The position numbers and the translations under genes are program-made. Below the pieces are notes generated by a model. The model did no database searches. It was given only the letters and a program-made list of their open reading frames with translations, and was not told the DNA's origin. A stretch of DNA of 64,000 bases from Micrococcus sp. EYE_212 (lineage in GTDB: Bacteria > Actinomycetota > Actinomycetes > Actinomycetales > Micrococcaceae), in the NCBI RefSeq assembly GCF_023147585.1, contig NZ_JAHXOZ010000007.1:62001-126000 (forward strand), given 5' to 3'. Positions 24,345-34,859 of the stretch are shown here, in pieces. Positions within the stretch are counted from its first letter, which is position 1. Every line of letters begins with the position of its first letter.

Positions 24345-26060
24345 TCAGAACAGCTGGCGGATGTTCGCCTTGGCGAGGTCGATGAGCTCGGTGCCCTTGC
24401 CGTCCAGCACGGTGCGGATCGCGTAGAGGGCGAAGCCCTTGGCCTGCTCGGCCTCCACGCTCGGCGGGATCGTCAGCTCCTGGCGCTCGGTCGTGACGTC
24501 GAGGATCGCGGGGCCCTCGTGGGCCAGGAAGGCGTCCACGGCGTCCGGCAGCTCCTTCGACGTCTCCGCGTGGAAGCCGCGCAGGCCCACCGCCTCGCCC
24601 ACCACGGAGAAGTCCGGGCTCTTCAGGTCCGTGGCGAACGTGACGAAGCCCGCCGCCTTCATCTCGAGCTCCACGAAGTTCAGCGAGGAGTTGTTGAACA
24701 CCACCACCTTGACGGGCAGGCCGTTCTGCACGAGGGTGAGCAGCTCGCCGAGCATCATGGAGAGGCCGCCGTCGCCGGCGAGCGCGATCACCTGCCGCCC
24801 GGGGTACGCGGCCTGTGCGCCGATCGACTGCATGATGGCGTTGGCCATGGAGCCGTGGTTCATGGACCCGATGAGCCGGCGGCGCCCGTTCATGGTGAGG
24901 TAGCGCGCTGCCCAGATCACGGGCGAGCCCACGTCCGGGATGAAGACGGCGTCGTCGGCGGCGCGCTCGTCGATCAGACGGGCCAGGTACTGCGGATGGA
25001 TCGTGGAGCGGGACGGCGTGGCCAGCTCGTCCAGGTCCTTCCGCGTCGTGCGGTACTCCTTCAGGATCTCCTCGAGGAACGCCGACGACGCGTTGCCGCG
25101 CAGCCGCAGCAGCAGGGCCTCCGCGGTCTCCTTCACCCCGCCCACGAGGGGCACGTCCACCGCGATGCGCCGGCCGATCTGCTCGCCCCGGATGTCCACC
25201 TGGATGACCGTCGCGTCCTCGGGGTAGAACTGGCGGTAGGGGAGCGAGGAGCCGAGGATGAGCAGCGTCTCCGCTCCCTTGAGCGCCTTGTAGCCGGAGG
25301 AGAAGCCGAGCAGCCCGGTGAGGCCGACGTCGTACGGGTTGTCGTACTCCAGGTGCTCCTTGCCGCGCATCGCGTGGACGATGGGCGCCTGGAGCCGCTC
25401 GGCGAGGGCCACCACCTCGCGGTGGGCGCCCGCCGCGCCGGCGCCGGCGAGGATCGTGATCCGCTGGGCGGCGTTGAGCGCCTGGGCCGCCTCCGCGAGC
25501 AGCGTGTCCGCGGGGACCACGGTGGAGGGCGTGTGCCGGACGGCCTCGGCGGGGGCGTCGAGCTCCGTCAGCGCCACGTCGCCGGAGATCACCAGCACGG
25601 CCACACCGCGCTGCTCGACGGCGGCGCGCATCGCCGTGCGCAGCAGGCGGGGCATCTGGTCCGCGGAGGAGACGTGCTCCACGTACACGGAGCACTCGCG
25701 GAAGAGCTCCTGCGGGTGGGTCTCCTGGAAGTAGCCGGAGCCGATCTCCTCGGAGGGGATGTGCGCGGCGATCGCCAGGACGGGCGTGCGGGTGCGCTGC
25801 GCGTCGAACAGGCCGTTGACGAGGTGCAGGTTGCCCGGGCCGCACGAGCCGGCGCACACCGCGAGCTCGCCGGTCAGCTGGGACTCGGCCGAGGCCGCGA
25901 ACGCCGCCGACTCCTCATGCCGGACCGGCACCCACTCCACGCCCCCGTGGTCGCGCAGCGCGTCCGTGAGGCCGTTGAGGGAGTCTCCGGAGACGCCGTA
26001 CATCCGGCGGACCCCGGATGCGTGGAGGCTCCCGACAATGTTGCGGGCGACGGTGGCCAT
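24345..26060 (-). CDS. poxB: Thiamine-diphosphate-dependent pyruvate dehydrogenase (quinone) / pyruvate oxidase
   Basis: 571 aa. Peripheral membrane enzyme of the PoxB class, oxidising pyruvate to acetate and CO2. ThDP contacts: Glu in VPVRHEESAAFAASAESQLTG and the AGDGGLSMMLGELLTLVQNGLPVKVVVFNNSSLNF motif. AVCAGSCGPGNLHLVNGLFDAQR is the family pyrimidine-domain signature, and a FAD/ADP-binding middle domain follows. The C-terminus (TIPPSVEAEQAKGFALYAIRTVLDGKGTELIDLAKANIRQLF) matches the PoxB membrane-binding tail. ATG 26060 follows AGAGAGGTG. Confidence 0.92.
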   Translation of the reverse strand: MATVARNIVGSLHASGVRRMYGVSGDSLNGLTDALRDHGGVEWVPVRHEESAAFAASAESQLTGELAVCAGSCGPGNLHLVNGLFDAQRTRTPVLAIAAHIPSEEIGSGYFQETHPQELFRECSVYVEHVSSADQMPRLLRTAMRAAVEQRGVAVLVISGDVALTELDAPAEAVRHTPSTVVPADTLLAEAAQALNAAQRITILAGAGAAGAHREVVALAERLQAPIVHAMRGKEHLEYDNPYDVGLTGLLGFSSGYKALKGAETLLILGSSLPYRQFYPEDATVIQVDIRGEQIGRRIAVDVPLVGGVKETAEALLLRLRGNASSAFLEEILKEYRTTRKDLDELATPSRSTIHPQYLARLIDERAADDAVFIPDVGSPVIWAARYLTMNGRRRLIGSMNHGSMANAIMQSIGAQAAYPGRQVIALAGDGGLSMMLGELLTLVQNGLPVKVVVFNNSSLNFVELEMKAAGFVTFATDLKSPDFSVVGEAVGLRGFHAETSKELPDAVDAFLAHEGPAILDVTTERQELTIPPSVEAEQAKGFALYAIRTVLDGKGTELIDLAKANIRQLF

Positions 26061-26148
26061 GGTGCGCACCTCTCTGGGTCGGGGGAGGCGCCCCGCTCGG
26101 GAGGGGAGGCGCCGCTTCCCGGTCCACGCTAGGACGCAGCCGTGCGGA

Positions 26149-26183
26149 AGGACAGGGCCCGGGGTCCACTCGGGCCCTGTCCT
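26149..26183. terminator. Hairpin after the 2OG oxygenase gene
   Basis: 13-bp perfect stem (26149-26161 with 26171-26183), 32 bases past the minus-strand stop at 26215, separating the oxygenase gene from poxB. Confidence 0.7.
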
Positions 26184-26214
26184 CCTGCTCACACCTCCGC
26201 TCCCGCGGGGTGGC

Positions 26215-27285
26215 TCAGCGGTTCAGCAGCCCCGGGTGGAACCGCTCGGTCACCCGCGGATGGGCGCGCGCGAAGCCCTTGAGCATGTTGGAGCCGAAGG
26301 AGGCGAGCATCGGGTTGGTCGGGTCGTCGGAGACCCCGCGGGCGTCCGCGGCCAGCTCGGCCGGGAGCTCCACCTTCTCGATCACGGCGTCCAGGCGGGG
26401 GGAGTAGAAGAACGGCACGGAGTAGCGGTCCACGCCCGGCGGCGGGGACTGCACGCGGTGGATCGTGGCCATGAGGTAGCCGTCCGTGGCCACCTCGAGC
26501 ATCTCGCCGAGGTTCACCACGAGCGCGCCCGGGATCGGCTCCACCGGCAGCCACGCGTCCTGGCCGTAGGGGCGCACCTCGAGGCCGCCGACCTCGTCCT
26601 GCAGCAGAAGGGTGATGAACCCGTAGTCGGCGTGCAGCCCCACCCCCTGCGTCCCGGCCTCGGCCACGCCGCCGACGTAGTGCGCCAGCTTGGCCATCCA
26701 CGCGCGGTCGCCGTCGAACGCCGCGGAGAAGTGGTCCTCGTCCAGGCCGATGGCCACGCAGAGCGCCTTGAGGAGGTCCTCGCCCACGCGGTCCATCAGC
26801 GCCGTCCACGCCATGGCGGTGCGCTCGAGCTCCGGCATGCCGGCGGGCCACTGGTTGCGGCCCTGCAGGTGCCAGAACTCCTCCCCCTCGCCGATCCGCT
26901 CGGCCGGGATCGGCTCGCGGTCGGCGGAGAAGTCCAGCTGCTCGCGGGAGTCGGGGCGGCCCTGCGTCCGCTCGGCGGCGATCGCCGAGTAGCCCCGGTA
27001 GTGCGGGGACTCCTGGTTGTGCAGCGCCAGCTTCTCCGCCTCGGGGCGGGCGAAGAACTCGGCGGTCACGCGGAACAGCGCGTCCACCTGGCCGGGCTCC
27101 GCGCCGTAGCCCACGATCTGGAAGAAGCCCACGTTGTGCGCCGCGAAGCGCAGGCGCTCCAGGAACGCGGGGTCGAAGGAGCCGTCGGCCCGACGCATGG
27201 TCGACAGGTCGAGGACGGGAACTTCGAGCGGGGCGGTGACCCGCGCATCGGCGGGGGAGGGGGTGTCGGTTGCGTGCACGGTCAT
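26215..27285 (-). CDS. Isopenicillin N synthase-like 2-oxoglutarate/Fe(II) oxygenase
   Basis: 356 aa, the usual length. N-terminal DIOX_N: EVPVLDLSTMRRADG and FLERLRFAAHNVGFFQIVGYG. The iron site is GLHADYGFITLLLQDEVGGLEV (His and Asp of HxD), with the distal His in ATIHRVQSPPPGVDRYSVPFFYSP, where the R/YS pair contacts 2-oxoglutarate. It lacks a recognisable biosynthetic cluster, so the substrate is unknown. Start ATG 27285; frames upstream stay open but lose similarity. Confidence 0.92.
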   Translation of the reverse strand: MTVHATDTPSPADARVTAPLEVPVLDLSTMRRADGSFDPAFLERLRFAAHNVGFFQIVGYGAEPGQVDALFRVTAEFFARPEAEKLALHNQESPHYRGYSAIAAERTQGRPDSREQLDFSADREPIPAERIGEGEEFWHLQGRNQWPAGMPELERTAMAWTALMDRVGEDLLKALCVAIGLDEDHFSAAFDGDRAWMAKLAHYVGGVAEAGTQGVGLHADYGFITLLLQDEVGGLEVRPYGQDAWLPVEPIPGALVVNLGEMLEVATDGYLMATIHRVQSPPPGVDRYSVPFFYSPRLDAVIEKVELPAELAADARGVSDDPTNPMLASFGSNMLKGFARAHPRVTERFHPGLLNR

Positions 27286-27371
27286 GGGCCCAGTGCACTC
27301 TCGATGCCGGCCGGCCGCCACTTCCGGTGTCGCCGTGTTGACGCCGGTGACGCCCCGTGACGCGGACCCGC

Positions 27372-28268
27372 TCAGCCGAGGAGGTCCCGCTCCGCCCACC
27401 GCAGGAGGGACTCGCCGGCGCGCTCGTGCACGTCCTCCGCCTGGCCGACGCCGCGCTCCGCGAGGTCGGCGGCGGTGAGGACGCCGTACGCCTTCTCCGG
27501 GATCCCGTCCTCCGGGCGGACGTCCATGTGCTCCACGCGCGCGCCCATGGCGTGCAGGGCGTCCGCCATGGCGTAGTCGGAGCGGGAGTCGCCCGCGGTG
27601 ATCCAGCGCTCGGGGACGGCGACGCCGTCGTCGGCCATCAAGCCCAGGCACCGCTCGACGCCGAGGTCCTTGCCGGAGGAGGCGTGCTCCACGTCGATCG
27701 AGATGATGGTGGGGTCCACATCGAACTCCTCGGCGAGGCCCCGCCTCTCCAGCAGGTCCTCGATCGCCGCGACGACCTCGTCGCGCACCCGGGTGAACTC
27801 GGCGTCGTCCGCGCCCACCTCCTCCTCGAGGGAGACCATGACCAGCTTCGTCCGGTCGGCGAACATGACGTCCTCGTCCCGCTCCTCGTTCACGGCCCAC
27901 ATCGCCTCGCGCAGCTCGGGGTCGATCGCCATGTCCGGATCGGTGCGGACCCAGTTCGGGACGGGGACGTCGACGCTCACCTCGGGCAGCTCGCCCTCGG
28001 GGACGGCGGAGAAGGGGAACCACACGGCGCCCTTCTCGCAGACGGCGTAGAACGGCGCGTCGTCCGGAAGCCCCGCCGCCCGCAGCGGGGCGATCACGCT
28101 GTGCAGGAGGAAGTCGGCGGAGCGGCCCGTGTTGAAGCCGATCGGCACGCGCCGCTGGGCGAGCCGGGCGAGGGTGGTGATGATCCCCTCCGGCACGGTG
28201 CGGGTCTCGGTGGAGGCCAGGGGACCGTCCACGTCCAGCAGGAGTCCAAGGGGGGAGGGGGCGCTCAT
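27372..28268 (-). CDS. HAD-superfamily phosphatase
   Basis: 298 aa. Haloacid dehalogenase fold. Motif I LLLDVDGPLAS has the nucleophile Asp and the acid/base Asp two residues later, motif II GFNTGRS, and motif IV WITAGDSRSDYAMADALHAMG, as in Cof/sucrose-phosphatase-like subfamilies. The cap domain in the middle is acidic (SLEEEVGADDAEFTRVRDEVVAAIEDLLE). Substrate unknown. Single gene, 86 bases upstream of the oxygenase start on the same strand and possibly co-transcribed. Confidence 0.87.
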   Translation of the reverse strand: MSAPSPLGLLLDVDGPLASTETRTVPEGIITTLARLAQRRVPIGFNTGRSADFLLHSVIAPLRAAGLPDDAPFYAVCEKGAVWFPFSAVPEGELPEVSVDVPVPNWVRTDPDMAIDPELREAMWAVNEERDEDVMFADRTKLVMVSLEEEVGADDAEFTRVRDEVVAAIEDLLERRGLAEEFDVDPTIISIDVEHASSGKDLGVERCLGLMADDGVAVPERWITAGDSRSDYAMADALHAMGARVEHMDVRPEDGIPEKAYGVLTAADLAERGVGQAEDVHERAGESLLRWAERDLLG

Positions 28269-28412
28269 GCCCCCAGCCTAGGCGGGGCGCGGGGGTGGGA
28301 GGCCAGACGGTGTGGGAGAGGCACCTGACGGAGGCCGCTCCGGGTTGGCTACGCTGACCACGAACGGCATCCGCATGCGCGGGCGCCATCCGACCCCGAC
28401 CTGGGAGAGACC

Positions 28413-29330
28413 ATGAGCACCGCCGCCCCCGGCCAGCCCCCCGCCCCGCACTCCGCCCACGCGGCCACCGCCCGCGCCGACCGGAGCGTCGACCTGGGCC
28501 GGACCTCCCGCGGCCGTCATGCGGTCATGCTGCTGGTCGTCCTCGCCTCCCTCGTGGCCGCCTTCCTCGGCTCCGGGGCGTTCCTCCGCGACGCGACCGG
28601 CGGCTGGTTCACCGACGACGGCTCCTGGCTCTCCCCGTCCCGCCCCGCCCTGTGGCTGTGGGCCCTGGTGGGACTGGGGCTGCTCGCCTCTGCGCTGTGG
28701 CAGTTCCTGCCCGCCGCGCAGACCGTGCGCCACGACCGCCTGCGCCCGTGGATCATGGCGAGCGCCGTGCTCGGCGCCGCGTGGATCTGGACGATCCACG
28801 CCGCCTGGCTCCTGGTGAGCGTCGTCGTCGCGCTGCTCCTCGTGGCCGTGCTGTTCCGGATCCTCACGCTCCTGGAGTCGGGCCATCCTCGCACCGTGGC
28901 CGAGCGCGTCCTCGTGGACGGCGTGCAGGGGCTGCACCTCGGCTGGGCCACGTTCCTCCTCGTCGCGAGCCTCGCGGCGTGGCTCACCTCCGCCGGCTGG
29001 GCCGCGGAGCTCATGCCCACCACGTGGGCGCAGACCCTGATCGTGGTCGCCGCGATCGTGGGCCTCTTCACCGCCGTGTACGACGGCGGCCGGCTGGCCC
29101 CGGCGCTCGCCCTCGCCTGGGGGCTCCTCTGGGTGGGCGTGGGCCGCTCGGACGGCGCCGGCCTGTTCTCCGGCGCGGTGGCGGTGACGGCGTGGGGCGC
29201 GGCCGTGATCGTCCTGCTCGGGTGGGTCGCCTCCCTCCTGCTGTCCCACGTGTCCGCGACGGGTGAGGCGCGCGACCTCGTCCTCGACGCCATCGACGGC
29301 GGCGACGACCCGATCGACGGCCGCCGCTGA
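28413..29330 (+). CDS. Polytopic membrane protein, possibly TspO-like (tryptophan-rich)
   Basis: 305 aa with about eight helices after a 35-residue hydrophilic start. Tryptophan-rich helices (PALWLWALVGLGLLASALWQFLP, WIMASAVLGAAWIWTIHAAWLLVSVVVALLLVAVLF) and ERVLVDGVQGLHLGWATFLLVASLAAWLTS recall the larger TspO-related 'tryptophan-rich sensory protein' group of actinobacteria. The assignment is tentative. Start ATG 28413 with GGGAGAG; a TACGCT -10 lies at 28350-28355. Ends before the hairpin at 29409-29436. Confidence 0.65.
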   Translation: MSTAAPGQPPAPHSAHAATARADRSVDLGRTSRGRHAVMLLVVLASLVAAFLGSGAFLRDATGGWFTDDGSWLSPSRPALWLWALVGLGLLASALWQFLPAAQTVRHDRLRPWIMASAVLGAAWIWTIHAAWLLVSVVVALLLVAVLFRILTLLESGHPRTVAERVLVDGVQGLHLGWATFLLVASLAAWLTSAGWAAELMPTTWAQTLIVVAAIVGLFTAVYDGGRLAPALALAWGLLWVGVGRSDGAGLFSGAVAVTAWGAAVIVLLGWVASLLLSHVSATGEARDLVLDAIDGGDDPIDGRR

Positions 29331-29408
29331 CTCTGGACCTGACCGGAGACGGCAGGGGCGTGCCACACGAGAGTCCGGTGCACTGACCGTGGGAGGATGA
29401 CTCCGACG

Positions 29409-29436
29409 GAGGGCCCCGCCGCACGGCGGGGCCCTC
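29409..29436. terminator. GC hairpin after the membrane-protein gene
   Basis: Perfect 12-bp stem GAGGGCCCCGCC / GGCGGGGCCCTC with a 4-nt loop, 79 bases past the stop of the upstream gene and 30 bases before the nuclease start. Confidence 0.7.
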
Positions 29437-29465
29437 GCCCGTCCCCACCACCGTCAGGAGCCCCC

Positions 29466-30917
29466 GTGACCCCTCTCCGTCCTCTGCGCACCGGACTCGC
29501 CGCCGCGTCCGCAGCCCTCGCCCTCGTCGGCTGCACCGCCTCCGATCCGTCGCCCGCGAGCGGTCCGCCGTCCGCCGCGGGCACCAGCGGCGCCGCCGTC
29601 CATCCTGCGGCGGAGGTGTCGCCCTCCACCGCGCCCTCCGATGCCGTGGAGGGCGACGCGGCGGTGGTCGTCCGGGTGGTCGACGGCGACACCGTCGACG
29701 TGCGCAAGGACGGCGAGGCCGCCGTCACCCGGGTCCGCCTCCTGAACATCGACACCCCCGAGACGAAGCACCCGAGCAAGGCGGTGCAGTGCAGGGGCCC
29801 GGAGGCCGCCGCGCTCCTCGAGTCCCTCCTGGAGGAGGGGGACCACGTCACCCTCCAGTACGACGAGGAGCGCTACGACAGGTTCCACCGCACGCTGGCC
29901 GGCGTGTTCGAGGGCGCCACGCTCGTGAACGCGGAGATCGCGCGAGCCGGCCTGGGCGTGCCCGTGGTGTTCGAGCCGAACCGTCGCTTCTACGACGAGG
30001 TGCTCGCCGCCTGGAACGAGGCGGAGGAGGACGGCGCCGGGCTGAACCAGCCGGGCCTGGACTGCTCCCTGCCGGTCATGGCCGAGCAGGCACCGGCGGG
30101 AGCGGAACCCGCGGAGGGCGTGCTCGAGGAGCTCGCACTGGCGTACGCGGGCGCCGCGTCCGGTGAGCAGGCCTGGATGAGCGCCCTCTACCCGGACGTG
30201 CTCTCCCGTGTGAAGCACCTCGTCTCCACAGACACGTCGAGCGCTGGGGAGGGCGCCGGCCGGGACGAGGCGCCGACGGCGAGCGCGGCACCGGAGCAGC
30301 GGGCCGAGGGTCAGCGTGCCGCGGAGGGCCGTGCCGCCGAGCAGCGGGCCGAGGAGGAGCGGGCAACCGAGCAGCGGGCGGCACAGGAGCGCGAGGCCGA
30401 GCAGCGGGAGGCTGCCCGGAAGCGCGAGGCGGCCGCAGCGTCGGCCCGGGCTGCTGAGGCCGAGGAGAGGGCCGCTGCCGCGCGTCGCGCCGCAGAGGAG
30501 AAGGCGGCCGAGACCGCGCCCCGGAACGTCGCGGGCACGTCCGGCGGATCCGGCTCGGGGTCCTCGTCCTCCGGCCGGCCCTCCGGCGGGACGTCCAGCA
30601 AGGCGCCGAACCGCTGCTACGCCCCGGGCGGCGAGACCTTCGTCTACTGCGACGAGGAGGGGTCCTCGGGTTCAGGCGGTTCAGGCGGTTCAGGCGGCTC
30701 GGGATCGGGGTCGGGGTCGTCGGGCTCCGCAGCGGGCGCCGGCGGTCCGGTGGCCGGCAACGGCGGCGTCTGCCCGGACGGCTACCCGGTCAAGGTGAGC
30801 AGCTCGGGCAAGTACCACGTGCCCGGCGGAGAGCACTACGACCAGACGAGCGCGAAGAACTGCTACGCGTCGACCTCGGCCGCAGCGGCGGCCGGCTTCA
30901 TCGCCTCCCAGCGCTGA
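29466..30917 (+). CDS. Lipoprotein thermonuclease with coiled-coil and C-terminal 'sunset'-like domain
   Basis: 483 aa. Lipobox LVGC with Cys23, so membrane-anchored outside the cell. SNase domain about 66-190 with all classical residues: Asp76 and Asp78 (VDGDTV), Arg91, Asp96, Thr97 and Glu99 (RLLNIDTPE), and the Arg of HRTLAG. Next come an Arg/Glu/Ala heptad-like coiled coil (about 280-350), a Gly/Ser linker, CYAPGGETFVYCDEEG and a terminal module CPDGYPVK, GKYHVPGGEHYDQT, CYASTSAAAAAGF resembling the sunset domain of secreted nucleases. GTG start with AGGAG. Confidence 0.9.
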   Translation: MTPLRPLRTGLAAASAALALVGCTASDPSPASGPPSAAGTSGAAVHPAAEVSPSTAPSDAVEGDAAVVVRVVDGDTVDVRKDGEAAVTRVRLLNIDTPETKHPSKAVQCRGPEAAALLESLLEEGDHVTLQYDEERYDRFHRTLAGVFEGATLVNAEIARAGLGVPVVFEPNRRFYDEVLAAWNEAEEDGAGLNQPGLDCSLPVMAEQAPAGAEPAEGVLEELALAYAGAASGEQAWMSALYPDVLSRVKHLVSTDTSSAGEGAGRDEAPTASAAPEQRAEGQRAAEGRAAEQRAEEERATEQRAAQEREAEQREAARKREAAAASARAAEAEERAAAARRAAEEKAAETAPRNVAGTSGGSGSGSSSSGRPSGGTSSKAPNRCYAPGGETFVYCDEEGSSGSGGSGGSGGSGSGSGSSGSAAGAGGPVAGNGGVCPDGYPVKVSSSGKYHVPGGEHYDQTSAKNCYASTSAAAAAGFIASQR

Positions 30918-30966
30918 GGCCGTGAGCCTCCTCGCAGAGGAGGCCCCCCGGCCTCGGCCGCGAGGA

Positions 30967-31009
30967 GACGAACGGGCGCCCACCTCGATGAGGTGGGCGC
31001 CCGTTCGTC
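30967..31009. terminator. Bidirectional 20-bp hairpin between the nuclease and YihY genes
   Basis: Arms 30967-30986 and 30990-31009, perfectly complementary with loop GAT. Between convergent stops at 30917 and 31028. Confidence 0.88.
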
Positions 31010-31027
31010 GTGCCGGGGACGTGAGGC

Positions 31028-32164
31028 TCAGGACGTGGCGTGGCGGGGGCCGGAGCCGCCGTCAGAGGTGTCCGGGGCGTCCTCGTGGGCGGCCCGCAGC
31101 TCGTAGCCCTTCTCCTCCAGCTCCTCCTGCTTCTCCACCTTCTTCACCAGGGCGTCGGTGTCCTTGGGGGGCAGGCGCACGGCCTTCTCGGCGGGCATGC
31201 CGGCGGTCAGCTGCTTGGCGCGCTCCACCTCGGTGTCGATCTCCGCGCCGAGCAGCAGCACGATGTTGAAGATCCACAGCGCGAAGAGCAGGGCCATGAT
31301 GCCGCCGATCGCGCCGTAGGCGCTGTAGCCGGCGAACTGCGTGAGGTACACGGACAGCGCGACGGCGGCGAGGGCCAGGCCGACGAGCGCGAAGACGTTG
31401 CCCGGGCCGAACATGTGGAAGCTCGGCTTCTTCACGTTCGGGGTGGTGTAGTACAGGGTCGCGATGAGCAGGAGCAGCAGCACGATGACCACGGGCCACT
31501 TCACCCAGGCCCAGATCGGCAGGAAGGTGTCGAGCAGGAAGTCCACCACGCCGCCCAGGCCGAGCGGCTGGGCGATCGGGGCGAGGAAGCCCTCGACGAG
31601 CGACTTGTTGAGGGCCAGGGAGATCAGCACGAGCACGATGCCCACGATCAGGATGAGCGTGGTGAGGAGGTTGGTGAGGGTCAGCTTGACGAAGCCGCGC
31701 CCCTCCTCGTAGTTGTAGACCTGGTTCATGCTGCGGTTGAACGCCTTCACGTACGCGGAGGCGGACCACAGGGCGGTCAGGATGCCGATCACCAGGGCGA
31801 TGATGCCGCCGGTCGCCTGGTTGCTCATGGTGGTGATCATGTCCGTCACCATGGGCTCGTACTCGACGGGCACCGCGCCGGCGATCTGGTTGATCAGGTC
31901 GTCCACGGACTGGCGGTTGTTGGAGAGGACGAGGCTGAGGATGGAGAAGATCGCGAGCAGGGACGGGGCCAGCGAGAGCACCATGAAGTAGGTGAGCTTC
32001 GCGGCGAGGTCTGTGCCGCCGTCGTTGCCGAACTCCTTGAGGGCACGGGTGAGGGCGTACTTCCAGCCCTTGCCGTCCAGCTTGACGTCCTTCAGGCGCT
32101 CCGTGCGCTCCTCCGGGTCGATCCTCGCGCCCTCGAGGGTCGCGTCGACGGGGTGAATGGCCAC
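31028..32164 (-). CDS. YihY/BrkB-family inner membrane protein
   Basis: 378 aa. Six-helix YihY/UPF0761 fold. GGTDLAAKLTYFMVLSLAPSLLAIFSILSLVL, ALWSASAYVKAFNRSMNQVYNYEEGRGFVKL, TLYYTTPNVKKPSFHMFGPG and AYGAIGGIMALLFALWIFNIVLLLGAEIDTEVERAKQL are the family blocks. The cytoplasmic C-terminus is charged and may form a short coiled coil (ALVKKVEKQEELEEKGYELR). GTG start at 32164. Function undefined; the old ribonuclease BN label does not apply. Confidence 0.93.
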   Translation of the reverse strand: MAIHPVDATLEGARIDPEERTERLKDVKLDGKGWKYALTRALKEFGNDGGTDLAAKLTYFMVLSLAPSLLAIFSILSLVLSNNRQSVDDLINQIAGAVPVEYEPMVTDMITTMSNQATGGIIALVIGILTALWSASAYVKAFNRSMNQVYNYEEGRGFVKLTLTNLLTTLILIVGIVLVLISLALNKSLVEGFLAPIAQPLGLGGVVDFLLDTFLPIWAWVKWPVVIVLLLLLIATLYYTTPNVKKPSFHMFGPGNVFALVGLALAAVALSVYLTQFAGYSAYGAIGGIMALLFALWIFNIVLLLGAEIDTEVERAKQLTAGMPAEKAVRLPPKDTDALVKKVEKQEELEEKGYELRAAHEDAPDTSDGGSGPRHATS

Positions 32165-32245
32165 GGTGGGTCCTTCCGCATGACAGGTCGGGGGTCGCGC
32201 CCACAGTAGCCGACCCGGGCCGTCAGGGCCCGGGCCGGGGACCCG

Positions 32246-33667
<1,422 letters not shown>

Positions 33668-33811
33668 GCCGGGGACTCCTTGGTTGCCGGGACGGGGCCC
33701 GGGATGTGGGGCGCTCCGCGGGAGGCGTCCGGCGCGTCGGTCCGGGCTCACCGGACGACGGGCGCCGTGGTCGACCCTCCCGTGCTGTCCAGCGTAGGGG
33801 CAGACCGGGCC

Positions 33812-34744
33812 TCAGAGCACGTTGTCGGGGCTCTCCTCCACGGTGGCGGCAGCCCGGAAGGCGGCCAGGTCGCGCAGGTAGTCGGCGGCGCCCGTGAAGT
33901 CGGGGCGGGGGGCGTTCGCCCTCAGCATGACGGCCTGCAGCGGCTCGAGGCTCCAGCTCAGGGGCACCACGTCCTCGCACCCCTCGGCGTCGGCGAGGGC
34001 GCGCAGCTGCCACCACGTCGGGGCCATGAGGTTCACCGCTCCCGCCCGGAAGCGCTCGAGCAGCGCCGCGGGGGTGGCCCAGCCGTGCTGGGCGGCCTCG
34101 GTCGAGACCCGCTCGGGGGACTGGCCCGCGGGCAGGCGGACCACGAAGAAGAAGGTGTCGTAGCGCCGCGCGCCGCCGGGCGGCGTGATCCAGCGCGACC
34201 ACGGGACGAGCGCCCCGACGTCGGGGGCGAGGCCCTCGTGCGCCAGGAACGCGCCGAAGTCCACCTCGTGGCGCTCCACCTGCGCGGGCAGCTCAGCAGG
34301 GAGCGCGGCCACGCGCTGCGCGTCCACCGGGACGCCGGTGGCCGCGTCCCGGGCCAGGAGCACGCCCACCTCCTCGAAGGTCTCCCGCACGACGGCGGCC
34401 AGCAGGCGCCCGGCGGCGCGCTCCGGGGCGAGGTCCCCGAGGGTGCTCCGCGCGCCCTCCGGCTCCCCGGGCAGGCCAAGCCTGTCCGCCCACCCCGCGA
34501 GGTCGACCCCGTCCCACAGGGCGGGCGGCAGCTCGTCGGCCGGGTCCACCCGTCCGCCGGGGAAGGCCGTGGCGTGCGCGCTGAAGGCCATGGTGGCGGC
34601 GCGCTGGAGGGCGAACACCTCGAGGCCGTCCTCCTCGCCCGGGCGCACCAGGAGGAGGGAGGACGCCGGGCGGGCGGGCGCATCGAGGGGCGGAGTGCCC
34701 TCGTGGGGGGCGCGGGGCGGGTGGGAGGCTGTCACCACCGTCAC
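33812..34744 (-). CDS. Nudix hydrolase-family protein
   Basis: 310 aa, GTG start 34744 (other GTGs at 34738 and 34735 are possible). The Nudix box spans AFPGGRVDPAD and, after an approx. 45-residue insertion, VRETFEEVGVLLARD. The split box is typical of the NUDT19/acyl-CoA diphosphatase-like actinobacterial group. A helical C-terminal half (TFFFVVRLPAGQ, NLMAPTWWQLRAL, LEPLQAVMLRANAPRPDF) follows. The position beside acyl-CoA catabolism genes suggests, but does not prove, a CoA-related substrate. Divergent from etfB. Confidence 0.85.
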   Translation of the reverse strand: MTVVTASHPPRAPHEGTPPLDAPARPASSLLLVRPGEEDGLEVFALQRAATMAFSAHATAFPGGRVDPADELPPALWDGVDLAGWADRLGLPGEPEGARSTLGDLAPERAAGRLLAAVVRETFEEVGVLLARDAATGVPVDAQRVAALPAELPAQVERHEVDFGAFLAHEGLAPDVGALVPWSRWITPPGGARRYDTFFFVVRLPAGQSPERVSTEAAQHGWATPAALLERFRAGAVNLMAPTWWQLRALADAEGCEDVVPLSWSLEPLQAVMLRANAPRPDFTGAADYLRDLAAFRAAATVEESPDNVL

Positions 34745-34859
34745 ACTAGTCAACCGGGGTTGTGTAGCGTGAGCCCTGCATGCCGTGCGCGCCACGAGCA
34801 GGGCCTCATCCCGCTCGGCGCCGCGCGGCCCCGAGCGGAGATTCGAGGAGGAGTCACCC

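Noticed and set aside
26131-26145. GTCCTA near poxB as a further motif copy
   Set aside because: Only the hexamer is shared; the flanking half-site does not match.
34741-34765. CAACC...GGTTG inverted repeat between the Nudix gene and etfB as a fifth copy of the regulon motif
   Set aside because: It does not match the ATMGTYGSAWGTCCTAY consensus beyond a few bases.
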